In this document: positions 1 to 8,996 of the stretch, piece by piece | How the letters are laid out: each line of letters opens with the position of its first letter | Numbering within the stretch: position 1 is the first letter of the stretch | Source of the DNA: an uncultured Cellulophaga sp. | GTDB lineage: Bacteria > Bacteroidota > Bacteroidia > Flavobacteriales > Flavobacteriaceae | Assembly (NCBI GenBank): GCA_947492955.1 | Contig: CANLOV010000004.1 | Coordinates: 186,001 to 250,000, forward strand | DNA: 64,000 bases | Direction of reading: 5' to 3' | Position numbers and translations under genes: made by a program | Notes under the pieces: generated by a model | The model's database searches: none | The model's input: only the letters and a program-made list of their open reading frames with translations | Told to the model about the DNA's origin: nothing

Positions 1-606
1 AGTTTCTTTACCTGTTAGTATTGCTATAGAATTTCTGTTTTTTCTAATAATATTAGGCTTTTTACTAAAGTAATGTTCAAAATAACGAGCTGTATTATTA
101 CTTCCGGTAGCTATTACAGCATCAAAATTTTCTAATTTACCCTCTATAAATTCAAAGCTATCTTTTAATAAGGGTTCTATTTCTAGTAATTTGTTAGCAA
201 TTAAAGGAAGTAAAACAGCATCATTAGAAGATAATTTAACCAATGCCTTGTTGCCTACGATAATTGTGGCAAGAAAATCATGAAAACCAACCAAAGGAAT
301 ATTCCCTGCTAGTATTAAAGCAATAGTTTTTTTGTTGTTTTCTTCTGGTATATTGTAAGTAGATAGCCAGTTATTTAATTGCTTTTCTGACAGCAAATCT
401 GACCAGTTTTTAAAACTAAATAAAATATTTTCTTTTGTAAACCAATTGTTTTTTATTTCTGCAAACTTAATTTTTTCATCAAAAAATAAATGTTGTTCGT
501 TTGTATCTATCTTATTTTCAGAAGATTCAATAGCATATTTGCAATATTCTTGAATGTATTCTCCAAGTTTAACAAAAGCTTTTATTCTTTGTTTAAGGTC
601 TGTCAT
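1..606 (-). CDS. acyl-CoA reductase (LuxC-like), 3' end outside window
   Basis: Partial gene: the first 202 codons are inside the window and the reading frame continues past the left edge. The protein starts MTDLKQRIKAFVKLG at an ATG and contains ILAGNIPLVGFHDFLATII and VLIANKLLEIEP-like aldehyde-dehydrogenase-fold segments, then a segment with ATGSNNTARYFE, the usual pattern of LuxC/acyl-CoA reductase family proteins. These reduce activated acyl groups to aldehydes with NADPH; the true substrate in Bacteroidota is not established. It diverges from the ferredoxin gene at 694, an arrangement I recall as common in this group. The intergenic region carries -7-like boxes for both directions. Family assignment is by recognition of the sequence, not by search. 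Confidence 0.75.
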   Translation of the reverse strand, partial: MTDLKQRIKAFVKLGEYIQEYCKYAIESSENKIDTNEQHLFFDEKIKFAEIKNNWFTKENILFSFKNWSDLLSEKQLNNWLSTYNIPEENNKKTIALILAGNIPLVGFHDFLATIIVGNKALVKLSSNDAVLLPLIANKLLEIEPLLKDSFEFIEGKLENFDAVIATGSNNTARYFEHYFSKKPNIIRKNRNSIAILTGKET

Positions 607-610
607 TATA

Positions 611-642
611 TTTGTACAAGATTTTATTAGGCTTTATCTTTG
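611..642 (+). promoter_or_regulatory. promoter of the ferredoxin gene
   Basis: TTTG at 611-614, a 20-base spacer, then TATCTTTG at 635-642. This fits the Bacteroidota housekeeping promoter (TTTG/TTG at -33, TAnnTTTG at -7). The start codon at 694 would give a leader of about 45 bases. Confidence 0.6.
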
Positions 643-644
643 CA

Positions 645-652
645 CAAAAGTA
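645..652 (-). promoter_or_regulatory. -7 box of the acyl-CoA reductase gene
   Basis: TACTTTTG on the minus strand, about 39 bases upstream of the ATG at 606. It matches TAnnTTTG. I did not find a convincing -33 element, so only half the promoter is supported. It lies back to back with the ferredoxin promoter. Confidence 0.4.
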
Positions 653-693
653 GAGATACTGAAATTAATTACGCATAAAAGAAATATAAAATT

Positions 694-1047
694 ATGGCAA
701 TTATAATAACAGACGAGTGTATCAATTGTGGAGCATGTGAGCCAGAATGCCCAAACACTGCAATTTATGAAGGAGCAGATGATTGGCGTTATAGCGATGG
801 TACGTCTTTAGAAGGTACTGTTGTATTACCTAGTGGTAATGAAGTTGATGCAGATGCATCACAAGAGCCAATAAGTGATGAAGTTTATTATATATCCCCA
901 GATAAGTGTACGGAATGTATGGGATTCCATGAAGAACCACAGTGTGCTGCGGTATGTCCTGTAGATTGTTGTATACCAGATGAGGATAATGTAGAAACAG
1001 AAGAAGAGCTTTTAGGAAAGCAAAAATTTATGCATCCAGAGGGATAA
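694..1047 (+). CDS. 4Fe-4S dicluster ferredoxin
   Basis: A 117-residue soluble ferredoxin with two cysteine sets. The first is C9-x2-C12-x2-C15-x3-C19. The second is C72-x2-C75-x8-C84-x3-C88 with an extra CC at 92-93. These are the spacings of bacterial 2[4Fe-4S] ferredoxins with a long insertion between clusters. It should carry low-potential electrons in the cytoplasm; its partner is unknown. It has its own promoter (611-642) and terminator (1071-1102). A near-identical, frameshifted copy follows at 1140. The acidic C-terminal tail ([11 protein letters not shown]) is conserved in both copies. Confidence 0.9.
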   Translation: MAIIITDECINCGACEPECPNTAIYEGADDWRYSDGTSLEGTVVLPSGNEVDADASQEPISDEVYYISPDKCTECMGFHEEPQCAAVCPVDCCIPDEDNVETEEELLGKQKFMHPEG

Positions 1048-1070
1048 AGCATAACATAATATTTAAACAA

Positions 1071-1102
1071 AAAATCCTAAGCTCTACAGCTTAGGATTTT
1101 TT
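1071..1102 (+). terminator. intrinsic terminator after ferredoxin gene
   Basis: A 13-bp perfect stem (1071-1083 with 1088-1100), CTAC loop, followed by T residues. The CCTAAGC/GCTTAGG core is shared with the terminator at 1514-1545, which suggests the terminator was duplicated with the gene. Confidence 0.85.
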
Positions 1103-1127
1103 GCTTTTATACCATTTATTAATTTAA

Positions 1128-1492
<365 letters not shown>

Positions 1493-1513
1493 ATTACATA
1501 ATAGAACCTAAAT

Positions 1514-1545
1514 AAAAAACCTAAGCTTTAAGGCTTAGGTTTTTT
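1514..1545. terminator. bidirectional intrinsic terminator
   Basis: A 13-bp stem (1514-1526 with 1533-1545), A-rich on the left and T-rich on the right, between the convergent ferredoxin copy and the TonB-dependent receptor gene. It can serve both strands. Confidence 0.75.
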
Positions 1546-1601
1546 TATATAAACTGTTGGGATAGTCAAACCAACAAGTTTAATAATTTTATATTTAAAA
1601 T

Positions 1602-4600
1602 TTATTTAAGAGTAAAATTTAATTTTGCAAAAGCAAAACGTCCTGTATAACCAAACTGAGACGTTCTTCTAGAAAATACAAATTGGTCTCCAGATGTTCC
1701 TCCAGGTCTGTTTTCGTCTGGGTATACATCAAATAAATTATTAGCTCCAATAGAAATGTTTAAATTATCAGAGCACTTATAAGATACCGTTAAATCGGTT
1801 ACCAATTTACCTCCATATACAGCTTCTGGTAAAACAGAGTGATTACTAACTCTATCGGTACCAGCAAAATCATCTGGATCTTGTACTTCACCAAAATATG
1901 TATTTCTTAATAAGAAATTCCAAGATTTAAATGATAAGTTGTTAGATAAACTAAATTTTGTTCTTGGTTGTGCTAATGTTAAGAATGCCTCTTCTTGAGC
2001 ATCAAAAAAGCTTCCAGTTTGTCCGGCAGATGCTACAAGGCTAGGTATATTTAAAGCATCAATAGTAGTTTCTGTAAAGTTAGCTGCTATATCAGATTTT
2101 AATATTACATCTTCACCAAAGCTAGCTTTGTGACCTATTACAATATCAATTCCCTTTGTTTTTGTATCTATAGCATTTACAAAAAAGCGAGCTGTATTTG
2201 CTCCTGCAGCATTAAATATAGCTTGTACATCGGTATTTGTACCAGGACCAAAACTTCCACTATAAACAATACGATCATCAATGTTAATTAAGTAACCATC
2301 AATCGTAAATGTTAGGTTTAAATCAGGGATTTTACCTGTAATACCAGCACTGAAACTTGCTGAAGTTTCTTCTTTTAATTTATCTATTCCTAACAAAGTG
2401 GCTAACCTACTATCATTTGTAAATGTTCCTTGCTCTTTAGGTACATTATTTTCAAAAACGGTACTTGTTCTACTAAAAAATTGCTGATGTAATGATGGAG
2501 CTCTAAATCCTGTATTAAATGCTGATCTAAGATTTAGGTTTTCAGAAAGTTTGTAACGAGCAGCTATTTTTGTGTTAAATGTTCCTCCAAAATCGGAGAA
2601 GTTCTCATAACGCCCGGCTAAACTCATATAAAAAGCTTCAGAAAAATCTAATTCTAAATCTATATAACTAGCAATACTGTTCCTTGTTTTATTCGTTGCG
2701 TTATTAGGGTCAAATCCTCTAAAAACTTGTGAGCCACCACCTAAAGGAGTTCCAGTAAAATTATTTCTTACTAATAAATTATCTAGGGTAGAAGCTGTTA
2801 CAATATCACCATTAATATCATAACTTGTATAAGATGTTTCTTCTCCTTCTGCTATAGAATAATTTTCAACTTTAAATTCTAATCCCATAGCAACATTAAG
2901 TCCATCAAAAATATCATCATAAAATCTAGAAGCATCTAAATTTGTAATATTCTGAGTAAATTCTATAGTTCCAGCATCAAAAGAACGCTGTGTGCCTGTT
3001 CCTAAAGTTCCGTTACTAGAGTTACCTACTGTGTATTGAAATGTATTTTGTCCGTATGTATTAGAGAAATCAACATTCCAGTATTCGTTTACTATTCCTT
3101 TTATTCCTGCGGATAAAGATTTGTCTACAATATCACTTCCAATGCTTGGTAAAAAACCATTAGGAAAAGCAGGGGTATTAGCTCTACCGTCTCCTTGTGC
3201 TGGTCTTCTGTAGAATCCAGAAGCTAATCCACTTCTGTATGATATTCCTCCAAAAGAATATAATTCTGCGTTTTCGCTTACAGGAATGCTACTGTTAAAA
3301 AAGAATTTACCTTCTCTTAATTTAGAAGTCCCTACCTTAAATCTAAAATCTTCCCTAGTTAATCCTCTTGCTGCTAGTTCTTGTTCATCTGCATCAAAGT
3401 TTAGAAGGCCTCTAAAAGAATCAATATCTGCTTGTTGATTTAAATCTAATCCTGCAATTTGAGCAGTCGTTGCTGGGTCTAAATAAGATAATGAAGCAGC
3501 AGCATTTTGGTAATCAAATAAAGTCATGTCTGCAACATTACCACCACCTGCAGCAAATATTCTTTCAGCACCATGGAATCCTCTAAAAATATCTCCTGCA
3601 TAATCTTTATTTCTAAGTGCAGGTTGTCTTGTAGATAAAGTTCCTGTAAAATTAATGAACCCTCCATCTTCTCCTATTGGTAAACCATAATTAGCATCAA
3701 TTTTAAATTTTTCTCCATCAACACCACCTTCGAAATGATTAGAGTTTTCACTAAAGTTAGCTCCTGTGGTAACAGTTAAATCTAATTTTTTAGTATCCTT
3801 TTTTAATACAATATTAATAACACCAGCAATGGCATCTGATCCATATTGAGCTGCAGCACCATCTCTTAAAACTTCAATTCTTTTAATTGCTGCCGTTGGT
3901 ATAGCGTTCATATCTGTTCCTACACTACCAGCACCTACGGTTCCATTAACATTTATTAAAGCAGATGTATGTCTTCTTTTTCCGTTAATTAAAACTAAAA
4001 CCTGATCTGGACCTAAACCTCTTAAAGAAGCTGGGTCTATATGATCTGTACCATCGGAAACAGTTTGTGTTTGCGAAGTAAATGATGGAGCTACATAATT
4101 TAAAATTTCATTTACTGTGGTTTGTGGTGCTTTTGTGGCCATTTCGGCAACATCAATAACATCAACAGCAACAGCAGTATTTACCGATGTTCTATTGGGG
4201 TTTCTAGAACCAACCAAAACTAATTCATCTAATTGCACTCCTTCCGATAGCGTTATATTAATAGTTGAGCGGTTTTGAACAAGCTCTTCTACAGTATCAA
4301 AACCAATGTAACTATAAACTAGAGTTCCACCTTCATTAACATCAATTGTATAATTACCATCAAAATCTGTTGTAGTACCATTTGTAGTTCCTTTTTCTAC
4401 AATGTTTACCCCCGCTAAAGGTTCACCATTTTGGTCGGTAACAATACCACTCACAGTATTTTGAAGTTCCGAAATAGTACTGATTGGTGTTATTCCTCCT
4501 TGTAAATTAGTTACAGTTTTTAAATTAACCTTTTTCTCTTTCTTGTGGTATACTACATAATACTTATTTCCTAAGTACTCAAAATCGAATCGAGTTTTAC

Positions 4601-4832
4601 GCTCAAGTTTATTAATTATTTTGTTTAGCACATTATAATTATACTCTTCTGGATTTAAATTTTCTCCGGATATTAAAAGTGGATCATAGGTAAAGAAAAC
4701 TTCGTGCTTTTCACTAATTTCGGTAAGAAAATCGGAAAGAGCCATGGCTTTTGATTCTAGTGCATTACTTTTTGTAATGCCTATAAAAAGCAGTGCTAGT
4801 AGCAGTACTTTAATGTTTGTTTTTTCATTCAT
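1602..4832 (-). CDS. TonB-dependent outer-membrane receptor, FecA type with N-terminal signalling domain
   Basis: About 1076 residues. The ATG at 4832 is preferred over an upstream TTG at 4856 because it gives a normal signal peptide (MNEKTNIKVLLLALLF) and a gap after fecR. In order: signal peptide; an STN/secretin-like domain (about 25-90) typical of receptors that signal to FecR; a carboxypeptidase-D regulatory-like domain (about 125-205); a plug with LRGLGPDQVLVLINGKRRH and QYGSDAIAGVINIVLKK; and a long beta-barrel ending in FAFAKLNFTLK. It imports a ligand across the outer membrane with TonB energy; the ligand is not known. It follows the ECF sigma factor and FecR genes, so its own ligand probably induces it. 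No SusD follows, which argues against a SusC/SusD glycan pair. Confidence 0.88.
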   Translation of the reverse strand: MNEKTNIKVLLLALLFIGITKSNALESKAMALSDFLTEISEKHEVFFTYDPLLISGENLNPEEYNYNVLNKIINKLERKTRFDFEYLGNKYYVVYHKKEKKVNLKTVTNLQGGITPISTISELQNTVSGIVTDQNGEPLAGVNIVEKGTTNGTTTDFDGNYTIDVNEGGTLVYSYIGFDTVEELVQNRSTINITLSEGVQLDELVLVGSRNPNRTSVNTAVAVDVIDVAEMATKAPQTTVNEILNYVAPSFTSQTQTVSDGTDHIDPASLRGLGPDQVLVLINGKRRHTSALINVNGTVGAGSVGTDMNAIPTAAIKRIEVLRDGAAAQYGSDAIAGVINIVLKKDTKKLDLTVTTGANFSENSNHFEGGVDGEKFKIDANYGLPIGEDGGFINFTGTLSTRQPALRNKDYAGDIFRGFHGAERIFAAGGGNVADMTLFDYQNAAASLSYLDPATTAQIAGLDLNQQADIDSFRGLLNFDADEQELAARGLTREDFRFKVGTSKLREGKFFFNSSIPVSENAELYSFGGISYRSGLASGFYRRPAQGDGRANTPAFPNGFLPSIGSDIVDKSLSAGIKGIVNEYWNVDFSNTYGQNTFQYTVGNSSNGTLGTGTQRSFDAGTIEFTQNITNLDASRFYDDIFDGLNVAMGLEFKVENYSIAEGEETSYTSYDINGDIVTASTLDNLLVRNNFTGTPLGGGSQVFRGFDPNNATNKTRNSIASYIDLELDFSEAFYMSLAGRYENFSDFGGTFNTKIAARYKLSENLNLRSAFNTGFRAPSLHQQFFSRTSTVFENNVPKEQGTFTNDSRLATLLGIDKLKEETSASFSAGITGKIPDLNLTFTIDGYLINIDDRIVYSGSFGPGTNTDVQAIFNAAGANTARFFVNAIDTKTKGIDIVIGHKASFGEDVILKSDIAANFTETTIDALNIPSLVASAGQTGSFFDAQEEAFLTLAQPRTKFSLSNNLSFKSWNFLLRNTYFGEVQDPDDFAGTDRVSNHSVLPEAVYGGKLVTDLTVSYKCSDNLNISIGANNLFDVYPDENRPGGTSGDQFVFSRRTSQFGYTGRFAFAKLNFTLK

Positions 4833-4845
4833 AGTGTCTGAGTTT

Positions 4846-5853
4846 TTAATTTTCAATTATTATTAGTCTATTATTTTTATGTATAATTTTTATTCCGGTT
4901 GCCTTTTCTATTGCTGCTAGGCATATTTTTAGGTTTTCATTAGGGATACCTCCCGTTATTATTTTAGTTTTTAGATTTTCATTTGTAAACTCTGCAGGTA
5001 AACCATAGGAGTGTTCTATGTTTTTCATGACTTCTTCCAGACTTATATTATTAAAAACATAGGTTCCACTTCTCCATAGGGAGTAATTAGATTCGGTAAC
5101 TACATTCTTGTGCGTTATTACTTTTTTCTCCTTTGAAAAAGAAACGAATTCCCCAGGAACCATTTTTTTAGAAATTTCATTGTTTAATAATAGGCTAATA
5201 GAACCTTCGTCTAAGGTTACATCTGTTTTTTCCTCTCTTGTATTTACATGAAATTGAGTGCCATAAACTTCTATTCTTAAATCTTCCGTAGTAACCCAAA
5301 ATTTTGCTTTAGTTGCAGGGATAGGTTTTACTTTAAAATAAGCTTCTCCTTTTAGCTTTATATCTCTCTCATTTTCTTTAGAATAACTAATTTCAGAATT
5401 ACCATTTAATACTACTTTGGTACCATCTGGTAATGTTAAATCTATAATTTCTCCATATGTTGTTTTATGACTAACTAGGCTATCCTCATCTATATATTTT
5501 TTGTGTATAAAAATCGTTAGTAGTATAGCTATAGCAGCAGCAATACCATATGATGCTTTGAATAAAATTCTCTTTTTATTTTTCTTTGGTTCGATGGTAT
5601 TTGTAGGAGGAGTAATTGTGTTGAGAACTTTTTGTAGTTCATTCTCAATTTTACTTTCAGGAAGTGTTGTTTTTTTAAAAGTAATCCCAATTATTATAGA
5701 TTTGGCAGTATCTACAGTTTCAATTTTAGATTCGTTATTAGCAATCCATCTATTCCAGTAATGAATATCATTTCTATTACTTTGTTTACACCAATTAATA
5801 AAAGATGGGTCGTTTAATAAATTATCTAAAAGTTCTTGATCTATTTTATTCAT
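4846..5853 (-). CDS. FecR-family anti-sigma factor
   Basis: About 335 residues from the ATG at 5853 (MNKIDQELLDNLL); the longer frame begins with TTG at 5889 and is less likely. A cytoplasmic N-terminal region of about 90 residues is followed by one membrane segment (KASYGIAAAIAILLTIFIH), a FecR domain (around TTYGEIIDLTLPDGTKVVLN), and a C-terminal STN-like domain of the DUF4974 kind (NISLEEVMKNIEHSYGL). In this family the N-terminus holds the ECF sigma factor and the periplasmic part reads the state of the TonB-dependent receptor. It sits between the sigma gene and the receptor gene, 13 bases ahead of the receptor start, completing the usual three-part system. Confidence 0.88.
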   Translation of the reverse strand: MNKIDQELLDNLLNDPSFINWCKQSNRNDIHYWNRWIANNESKIETVDTAKSIIIGITFKKTTLPESKIENELQKVLNTITPPTNTIEPKKNKKRILFKASYGIAAAIAILLTIFIHKKYIDEDSLVSHKTTYGEIIDLTLPDGTKVVLNGNSEISYSKENERDIKLKGEAYFKVKPIPATKAKFWVTTEDLRIEVYGTQFHVNTREEKTDVTLDEGSISLLLNNEISKKMVPGEFVSFSKEKKVITHKNVVTESNYSLWRSGTYVFNNISLEEVMKNIEHSYGLPAEFTNENLKTKIITGGIPNENLKICLAAIEKATGIKIIHKNNRLIIIEN

Positions 5854-5947
5854 TATGCTGTCTCTTCTCTTATAAAGAGACAGGTGCAATAAAAATATAC
5901 CCTATTAATTTGTGTTTTTTTATAATACGCGCTAAATTCTATAAAAA

Positions 5948-6523
5948 TTAACCGTTTAGAACTTGATATATGGCTTTGTGTTCAGATTTGTCTCTAAGTT
6001 TTACAAAAGCTTTTTGCAGTGTGTTAGATGCACTTTGATAACTTATATTCATTACCTCTGCAATTTCTTGTGTTTTTAAATTGCTATAGTATTTAAGGTA
6101 TATGGCTTCTTTTTCTCTGGTTGATAAAGAGTTTAATAAGCTAAGGAGTGTAGAAGATTTTATTTTTATGGTTTCCTGTTTGGTTTGTAATTCTAGCATG
6201 GAAAAAACAAAACCATTTTTTAGTGCTATAGCATCATCATAACTAGTAAATTTTTTTTCTTTTTTTAGTTGTATAAGTAAAGCTCTTCTAAAAGAAATGA
6301 ATAGGTATGATTTTACACTTGTTATGTTTTTTATTGTATTTCGTTTGTCGTACAAATAAATAAAAAAGTTATGGAGACAATCTTCTGTTATCATTGCATT
6401 ATTAGAAATTTTTAATCCATAACTATGTAACAAAGGGTAGTATTGTTTATATATGGAAGAGAAAGCAGAAATGTCTCCTTCTAAAAACAAATCCCATAAA
6501 ACTTCCTCTTTGTTGTATAGCAT
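5948..6523 (-). CDS. ECF-type RNA polymerase sigma factor, FecI-like
   Basis: A 191-residue protein with sigma region 2 (about 20-90, with TEDCLHNFFIYLYDKRN and SVKSYLFISFRRALL) and region 4 (about 130-185, LSTREKEAIYLKYYSNLKTQEIAEVMNIS split over a helix-turn-helix). It has no region 3, as usual for ECF sigma factors. It starts with ATG at 6523 and stands first in the sigma - fecR - receptor series, so it most likely drives that operon when released by the FecR protein. The spacing to fecR is about 95 bases. Confidence 0.88.
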   Translation of the reverse strand: MLYNKEEVLWDLFLEGDISAFSSIYKQYYPLLHSYGLKISNNAMITEDCLHNFFIYLYDKRNTIKNITSVKSYLFISFRRALLIQLKKEKKFTSYDDAIALKNGFVFSMLELQTKQETIKIKSSTLLSLLNSLSTREKEAIYLKYYSNLKTQEIAEVMNISYQSASNTLQKAFVKLRDKSEHKAIYQVLNG

Positions 6524-6699
6524 ATAATAGTATTGATTAAACTTAAAAGTAATGTTTTTCTATTGAAAAATTATGAATATCTATGTTTTTTGTTAAATCG
6601 TTGAATTTTAATCATTGATATTGTCTTTTTTGCTTAAAAATAATCTCAAATTATCTAATGTTTAATTTTTTAACTTAAGGAAGTTATAATAGTATAAAC

Positions 6700-6707
6700 T
6701 ATATTTG
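6700..6707 (+). promoter_or_regulatory. -7 box of ychF
   Basis: TATATTTG, a TAnnTTTG match 22 bases before the ATG at 6730. No clear -33 TTTG at the right distance. Confidence 0.45.
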
Positions 6708-6729
6708 CAGCTTCAAAATATTAAAACAC

Positions 6730-7824
6730 ATGAAAGCAGGTATAGTTGGATTGCCAAACGTAGGAAAGTCTACTCTTTTTAATTGTTTATCTAATGCAAA
6801 AGCACAAAGTGCAAATTTTCCATTTTGTACTATTGAGCCTAATATTGGAGTAGTAAATGTTCCAGATACTAGATTAGAAAAATTAGAAGAATTGGTGGTT
6901 CCAGAAAAAGTGATTCCTGCTACCGTAGAAATTGTAGATATCGCAGGTTTGGTTAAAGGAGCTAGTAAAGGAGAAGGTTTAGGAAATCAATTTCTTGGAA
7001 ATATTAGAGAGACCGATGCTATTTTACATGTTTTACGTTGTTTTGATAATGATAATATTGTGCATGTAGATGGTTCTGTAGACCCTATAAGAGATAAGGA
7101 AACTATAGATATGGAGCTACAGTTAAAAGATTTAGAAACTGTAGATAAGAAGCTAGAGAAAGTAAAGCGAAGTGCAAGAACAGGAAATAAAGAGGCACAA
7201 AAGGAAGAAGCTGTACTAGTAGCGTTAAAAGAAGGCTTAGAAGCAGGTACTTCGGTTAGAGCTATAACTATTTCTGAGGAAGACCATTTAGAATATGTAA
7301 AACCATTACAGTTTATAACAGATAAGCCTGTAATGTACGTTTGTAATGTAGATGAAAATGCAGCTACTACTGGTAATGCATATGTAGAAAAGGTAAAAGA
7401 AGTTGTTGCAAAAGAAAATGCAGAAGTTATTTTCTTAGCCGTAGGTACAGAGGCAGATATAACAGAACTAGATTCTTATGAAGAACGACAAATGTTCTTA
7501 GAAGATATAGGTTTAGAAGAGCCAGGTTCTGCTAAACTAATTAGAGGTGCCTATAAGTTATTAGATTTAGAAACGTATTTTACAGCTGGAGTTAAAGAAG
7601 TACGAGCTTGGACTATACCAGTTGGAGCTACTGCACCACAAGCAGCAGGAGTTATACATACAGATTTTGAAAAAGGCTTTATTAGAGCAGAAGTAATAGC
7701 TTATAACGATTATGTGGAGCATGGAAGCGAAGCTAAAGTAAAAGAAGCTGGTAAAATGCGTGTAGAGGGTAAGGAGTATATTGTAAAAGACGGAGATGTA
7801 ATGCATTTTAGGTTTAATGTATAG
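6730..7824 (+). CDS. ychF: redox-regulated ATPase YchF
   Basis: A 364-residue protein of the Obg-related YchF/OLA1 family. Visible are the P-loop GLPNVGKSTLFNCL at the N-terminus, the switch region ANFPFCTIEPN, G3 DIAGLVKGASKGEGLGNQFL, the family's changed specificity loop (CNVDEN, linked to ATP rather than GTP preference), and the C-terminal TGS domain with AYNDYVEHGSEAKVKEAG and GDVMHFRFNV. Members bind ribosomes and take part in translation and stress responses. Full length and monocistronic, with a strong terminator behind it. Confidence 0.95.
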   Translation: MKAGIVGLPNVGKSTLFNCLSNAKAQSANFPFCTIEPNIGVVNVPDTRLEKLEELVVPEKVIPATVEIVDIAGLVKGASKGEGLGNQFLGNIRETDAILHVLRCFDNDNIVHVDGSVDPIRDKETIDMELQLKDLETVDKKLEKVKRSARTGNKEAQKEEAVLVALKEGLEAGTSVRAITISEEDHLEYVKPLQFITDKPVMYVCNVDENAATTGNAYVEKVKEVVAKENAEVIFLAVGTEADITELDSYEERQMFLEDIGLEEPGSAKLIRGAYKLLDLETYFTAGVKEVRAWTIPVGATAPQAAGVIHTDFEKGFIRAEVIAYNDYVEHGSEAKVKEAGKMRVEGKEYIVKDGDVMHFRFNV

Positions 7825-7845
7825 TTATATAAAAAAAATATTTAT

Positions 7846-7884
7846 AAACAAAAGAGGCTACTATTACAGTAGCCTCTTTTGTTT
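7846..7884. terminator. intrinsic terminator after ychF
   Basis: A perfect 17-bp stem (7846-7862 with 7868-7884), five-base loop, A tract on one side and T tract on the other. It can work on both strands. Confidence 0.9.
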
Positions 7885-7947
7885 GAACATCGTATTTTAA
7901 CTTAAAAGAATACTTTAAAACAATTCTCCTCACTTAGTTTTGAGGGT

Positions 7948-8847
7948 ATGGAAAAAAAATCGGCTACTTCTATAGGGGTTTTGTTTGCTATACTAGGTAT
8001 AGTACTATTTTCTGCAAAAGCAGTAATGGTAAAATTAGCTTACGTTTATGGGGTAGATTCTGTTACATTACTCTTGTTCAGAATGGTTTTTGCTTTTCCT
8101 TTTTATATAGCAATTGCATTTTGGAAAAAACCGCATCAGCCAGAAAAAATTAATAAAAAAGATTATGTGTGGCTGTTTTTCTTTGGCTTTTTAGGCTATT
8201 ACATGGCTAGTTTGTTCGATTTTGAAGGGCTTCAATACATAAAAGCAGGTTTAGAGCGTATTATTCTATTTATTTACCCAACTATTGTAGTGTTGTTATC
8301 GTGGGTATTCTTTAAAAAGAAACTTAGTAACGCACAATTTATAGCGATACTAATAACCTATATTGGTGTAGTTATTACTTTTTGGGATGAAATAGGAGTA
8401 AAAGGAGATGCTGTTTATTGGGGCGGGTTTCTTATTTTCTTAAGCGCGCTTACCTATGCTTGTTATTTGGTAGGTAGTGGTTGGTTAATTCCTAAATTTG
8501 GAGCAATTCCATTTACAGCATATGCAATGTTAGTTTCAACTTTTTGTGTATTGGTTAATTATGCTATAGTTGGCGATTTTAATTTGTTTAATTACCCTAA
8601 AGAAGTGTATTTACTTGGATTTGCTATGGCAATATTTTCTACTTTAATCCCTTCTTTTTTAGTTTCAGCTGCTATTCAGCGATTGGGGGCTAGTACATTT
8701 TCTATTTTTGGTAGTTTAGGGCCTATATCTACTATAATATTAGCTTTTTTCTTTTTAGGAGAAAAAATAACCAATTTTCAACTCTTGGGAATGTTAGTAG
8801 TTATAGCCGGGGTAAGCTTTGTTTCAAAGAAAAAGGTGAAATCGTAA
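7948..8847 (+). CDS. EamA/DMT-family transporter
   Basis: A 299-residue integral membrane protein with about ten hydrophobic segments in two repeats, the layout of the drug/metabolite transporter superfamily. The first repeat starts with IGVLFAILGIVLFSAKAVMVKLAY; the second ends near ILAFFFLGEKITNFQLLGMLVVIAGVSFV, where LGE/GxxxIxxG is characteristic of EamA domains. It probably exports a small metabolite; the substrate cannot be read from the sequence. Starts with ATG at 7948; stands alone between ychF and parE. Confidence 0.85.
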   Translation: MEKKSATSIGVLFAILGIVLFSAKAVMVKLAYVYGVDSVTLLLFRMVFAFPFYIAIAFWKKPHQPEKINKKDYVWLFFFGFLGYYMASLFDFEGLQYIKAGLERIILFIYPTIVVLLSWVFFKKKLSNAQFIAILITYIGVVITFWDEIGVKGDAVYWGGFLIFLSALTYACYLVGSGWLIPKFGAIPFTAYAMLVSTFCVLVNYAIVGDFNLFNYPKEVYLLGFAMAIFSTLIPSFLVSAAIQRLGASTFSIFGSLGPISTIILAFFFLGEKITNFQLLGMLVVIAGVSFVSKKKVKS

Positions 8848-8996
8848 AAAAAATATTTTATTTTTCATGATTTAATGCTGATTCTCAATACTATTAACAT
8901 AAGAAGTGTTGTATTGTTAATTACTTTAGGGTGCTTGGTTTTTATCTTTTTAGAAGTGTTCCTATATTAGCAAGCAAACGGCATAGAACCCTATTT

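Noticed and set aside
5501-5761. 86-residue plus-strand open frame
   Set aside because: Antisense to the FecR-family gene, whose domain structure is clear.
8931-8996. 22-residue N-terminal extension of ParE from a GTG
   Set aside because: ParE homologues begin near [17 protein letters not shown]; the ATG at 8997 fits.
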